64,000 nt of DNA from positions 1 through 64,000 of the forward strand of contig NZ_JAKZLF010000017.1 in the NCBI RefSeq assembly GCF_022808855.1, in the 5' to 3' direction. The position numbers were made by a program, and so were the translations under genes. This document shows positions 62,797 through 64,000 of this stretch, in pieces; within the stretch, counting starts at the first letter, position 1, and each line of letters opens with the position of its first letter. The notes under the pieces are model-generated. The model saw only the letters and a list, made by a program, of their open reading frames with translations. It was not told the origin of the DNA and did no database searches. This DNA is from Anaeromyxobacter soli (lineage in GTDB: Bacteria > Myxococcota > Myxococcia > Myxococcales > Anaeromyxobacteraceae).

Positions 62797-63819
62797 CTAG
62801 CAGATCCGCGGGAGGAGCTCGCCCTCGGGCTCCGCGAGCATGCGCTTGCCGAACCCGGTGTCGAGGATGACCGCGCCGGGCCGCTCGCCGATGGCGGTGG
62901 CGATGACGATCGCCGAGGCGCCCAGCGGATGGGCCCGCAGCGCGGCGAGGACCTTGTCCGCCGAGCGCGCCCGCACGCCGATGACCGCCTTGCCCTCGTT
63001 CGCGACGAGGAGCGGGTCGATGCCGATCATCTCGCCCGCGGCGCGCACCTCGTCGCGCACCGGCAGCGCGGTCTCGTCGATGACGATGCCGACCTTGCCC
63101 TTCGCGGCCATCTCGTGGAGCACGCCCGCGACGCCGCCGCGGGTCGGGTCCTTCATCGCCACCACGTCCTCGCCGCCGGCGCGGAGCGCCTCGCGGACGA
63201 GCCCGTTGAGCGGCGCCACGTCGGAGCGGAGGTCGCCCTCGAGCCGCAGGTCGTGGCGGCGCGACATGATGGCCATGCCGTGGTCGCCGATGGTGCCGGT
63301 GACGATGACGAGGTCTCCGGCGCGCAGGCCCGCGTCGCTGACGACGCGATCGGCGAGCGCGACGCCGGTCGTGTTGAGGACGATCCCGTCCACCTCGCCC
63401 TTGCCCATCACCTTGGTGTCGCCGGTGACGATGGGCGCGTTCGCCTCGCGCGCCGTCTCGCGCATCGAGGCCACGACGCGCTCCAGGTCGGCGCGCGGGA
63501 AGCCCTCCTCGAGCACCACCGCGCAGGTGAGGCCGAGCGGCTCGGTCGCGCCCATCATGGCGAGGTCGTTCACGGTGCCGGAGACGCTGAGCCGACCGAT
63601 GTCGCCGCCCGGGAAGAAGATGGGGTGCACGACGTGGGAGTCGGTGGTGACGACGAGCCAGCGATCGCCGACGCGGATGGCCGCGCCGTCGTCGAGCGCC
63701 GAGAGGCCGATGCCGTCCACCGGGGAGGCGAGGGTGAGGAACACGTCCTCGATGAGCTGGCGCATCGCGCGCCCGCCCGAGCCGTGCTTGAGCCCGATCT
63801 TCGCCTGGGGCTTCTCCAT
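62797..63819 (-). CDS. hypE: Hydrogenase carbamoyl dehydratase HypE
   Basis: A 340-residue protein that converts carbamoyl transferred by HypF to the thiocyanate-like cyanide donor for the Fe(CN)2CO centre. The N-terminal KIGLKHGSGGRAM is typical, with VVTTDSHVVHPIFFPGGDIG and MKDPTRGGVAGVLHEM. The C-terminal Cys that carries the carbamoyl or cyanide group is present at the end (LLPRIC). It overlaps no gene and lies directly after hypD. Confidence 0.97.
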   Translation of the reverse strand: MEKPQAKIGLKHGSGGRAMRQLIEDVFLTLASPVDGIGLSALDDGAAIRVGDRWLVVTTDSHVVHPIFFPGGDIGRLSVSGTVNDLAMMGATEPLGLTCAVVLEEGFPRADLERVVASMRETAREANAPIVTGDTKVMGKGEVDGIVLNTTGVALADRVVSDAGLRAGDLVIVTGTIGDHGMAIMSRRHDLRLEGDLRSDVAPLNGLVREALRAGGEDVVAMKDPTRGGVAGVLHEMAAKGKVGIVIDETALPVRDEVRAAGEMIGIDPLLVANEGKAVIGVRARSADKVLAALRAHPLGASAIVIATAIGERPGAVILDTGFGKRMLAEPEGELLPRIC

Positions 63820-64000
63820 CTAGGTCCCCACCTTCCTGAGATCCGGGACGCCGCCGTAGGTGTGCCAGATGCGGCACTGCCCCTCCGACGACACCATGCA
63901 GGCGCCCACCGGCGACTCGGGGACGCAGGCCCTGCCGAACAGCGCGCAGTCGCCCGGGTTCGCGAGGCCGAGCATGATCGAGCCGCAGATGCAGCCCTTC
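63820..64000 (-). CDS. hypD: HypD, C-terminal part (partial at window edge)
   Basis: The reading frame enters from the right edge and ends at 63820 (TAG). The visible 59 residues have the Cys-rich C-terminal part of HypD: GCICGSIML, GDCALFGRAC, VGACMVSSEGQCRIW and the end HTYGGVPDLRKVGT. HypD is the scaffold for Fe(CN)2CO assembly with a [4Fe-4S] cluster. Its stop directly abuts the hypE ATG, so hypD-hypE-hypA-hypB is one operon. Confidence 0.92.
   Translation of the reverse strand, partial: KGCICGSIMLGLANPGDCALFGRACVPESPVGACMVSSEGQCRIWHTYGGVPDLRKVGT

Overview
The window is a very GC-rich stretch with long, densely packed genes and strong third-position G/C bias. Myxobacterial marks are present: a MYXO-CTERM-like sorting tail (51.8-53.6 kb), a hybrid CheA-receiver chemosensory operon, sigma-54 activators, ECF sigma factors and a CarH-like B12 regulator. 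Together these suggest Myxococcota, most likely an Anaeromyxobacter-type deltaproteobacterium; this is inference from gene content, not a database match.

Layout. 0-6.5 kb: tail of a Pro/Ala-rich protein, an RNA 2',3'-cyclic phosphodiesterase (thpR), the UDP-GlcNAc genes glmU-glmS with a duplicated glmS 3' end, and gamma-glutamyltransferase. 6.5-13.1 kb: a tightly coupled chemosensory operon, CheW-CheR(TPR)-REC-CheW-CheA(REC)-CheB, whose order resembles a Wsp system without its receptor and diguanylate cyclase. 13.1-22.4 kb: housekeeping genes, including a TatD-like protein with lost metal ligands, moaC, trxB, a methyltransferase, a DsbA-like lipoprotein, ispG, proS, a DUF4388 protein and pyrF.

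22.4-33.5 kb: an accessory region of small genes. It holds an amidohydrolase-NTF2 lipoprotein, a DUF1697 gene between direct repeats, a GNAT, a ferritin whose Shine-Dalgarno lies in a hairpin, and a sigma-54 activator and an ECF/NrsF pair that share an ECF-type promoter motif. An ArsR/SRPBCC pair, a second ECF with a zinc-finger anti-sigma, and a cupin follow. 33.5-40.4 kb: a Slt-type lytic transglycosylase, a small membrane protein, a BACON-like lipoprotein, an Smr protein and a CPXCG protein.

40.4-47.1 kb: an envelope export cassette made of an ABC ATPase, two FtsX/LolE-type permeases, a LolA-like carrier and an outer-membrane barrel. 47.1-53.7 kb: an SQR-like flavoprotein, DUF302, a hairpin-rich spacer, the malic enzyme MaeB and a secreted DUF4091 protein. 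53.7-60.4 kb: an Fpg-family glycosylase, a sigma-54-type activator that lacks GAFTGA, a Tat lipoprotein-amidase-PlsC operon and a LarA-family protein. 60.6-64 kb: a CarH-like regulator convergent with the hydrogenase maturation operon hypD(partial)-hypE-hypA-hypB.

I saw no tRNA, rRNA, CRISPR array, transposase or integrase. The most unusual items are the GAFTGA-less activator, the shared ECF promoter pair, the CarH-like sensor, the glmS tail duplication and the lipid-export-like cassette.
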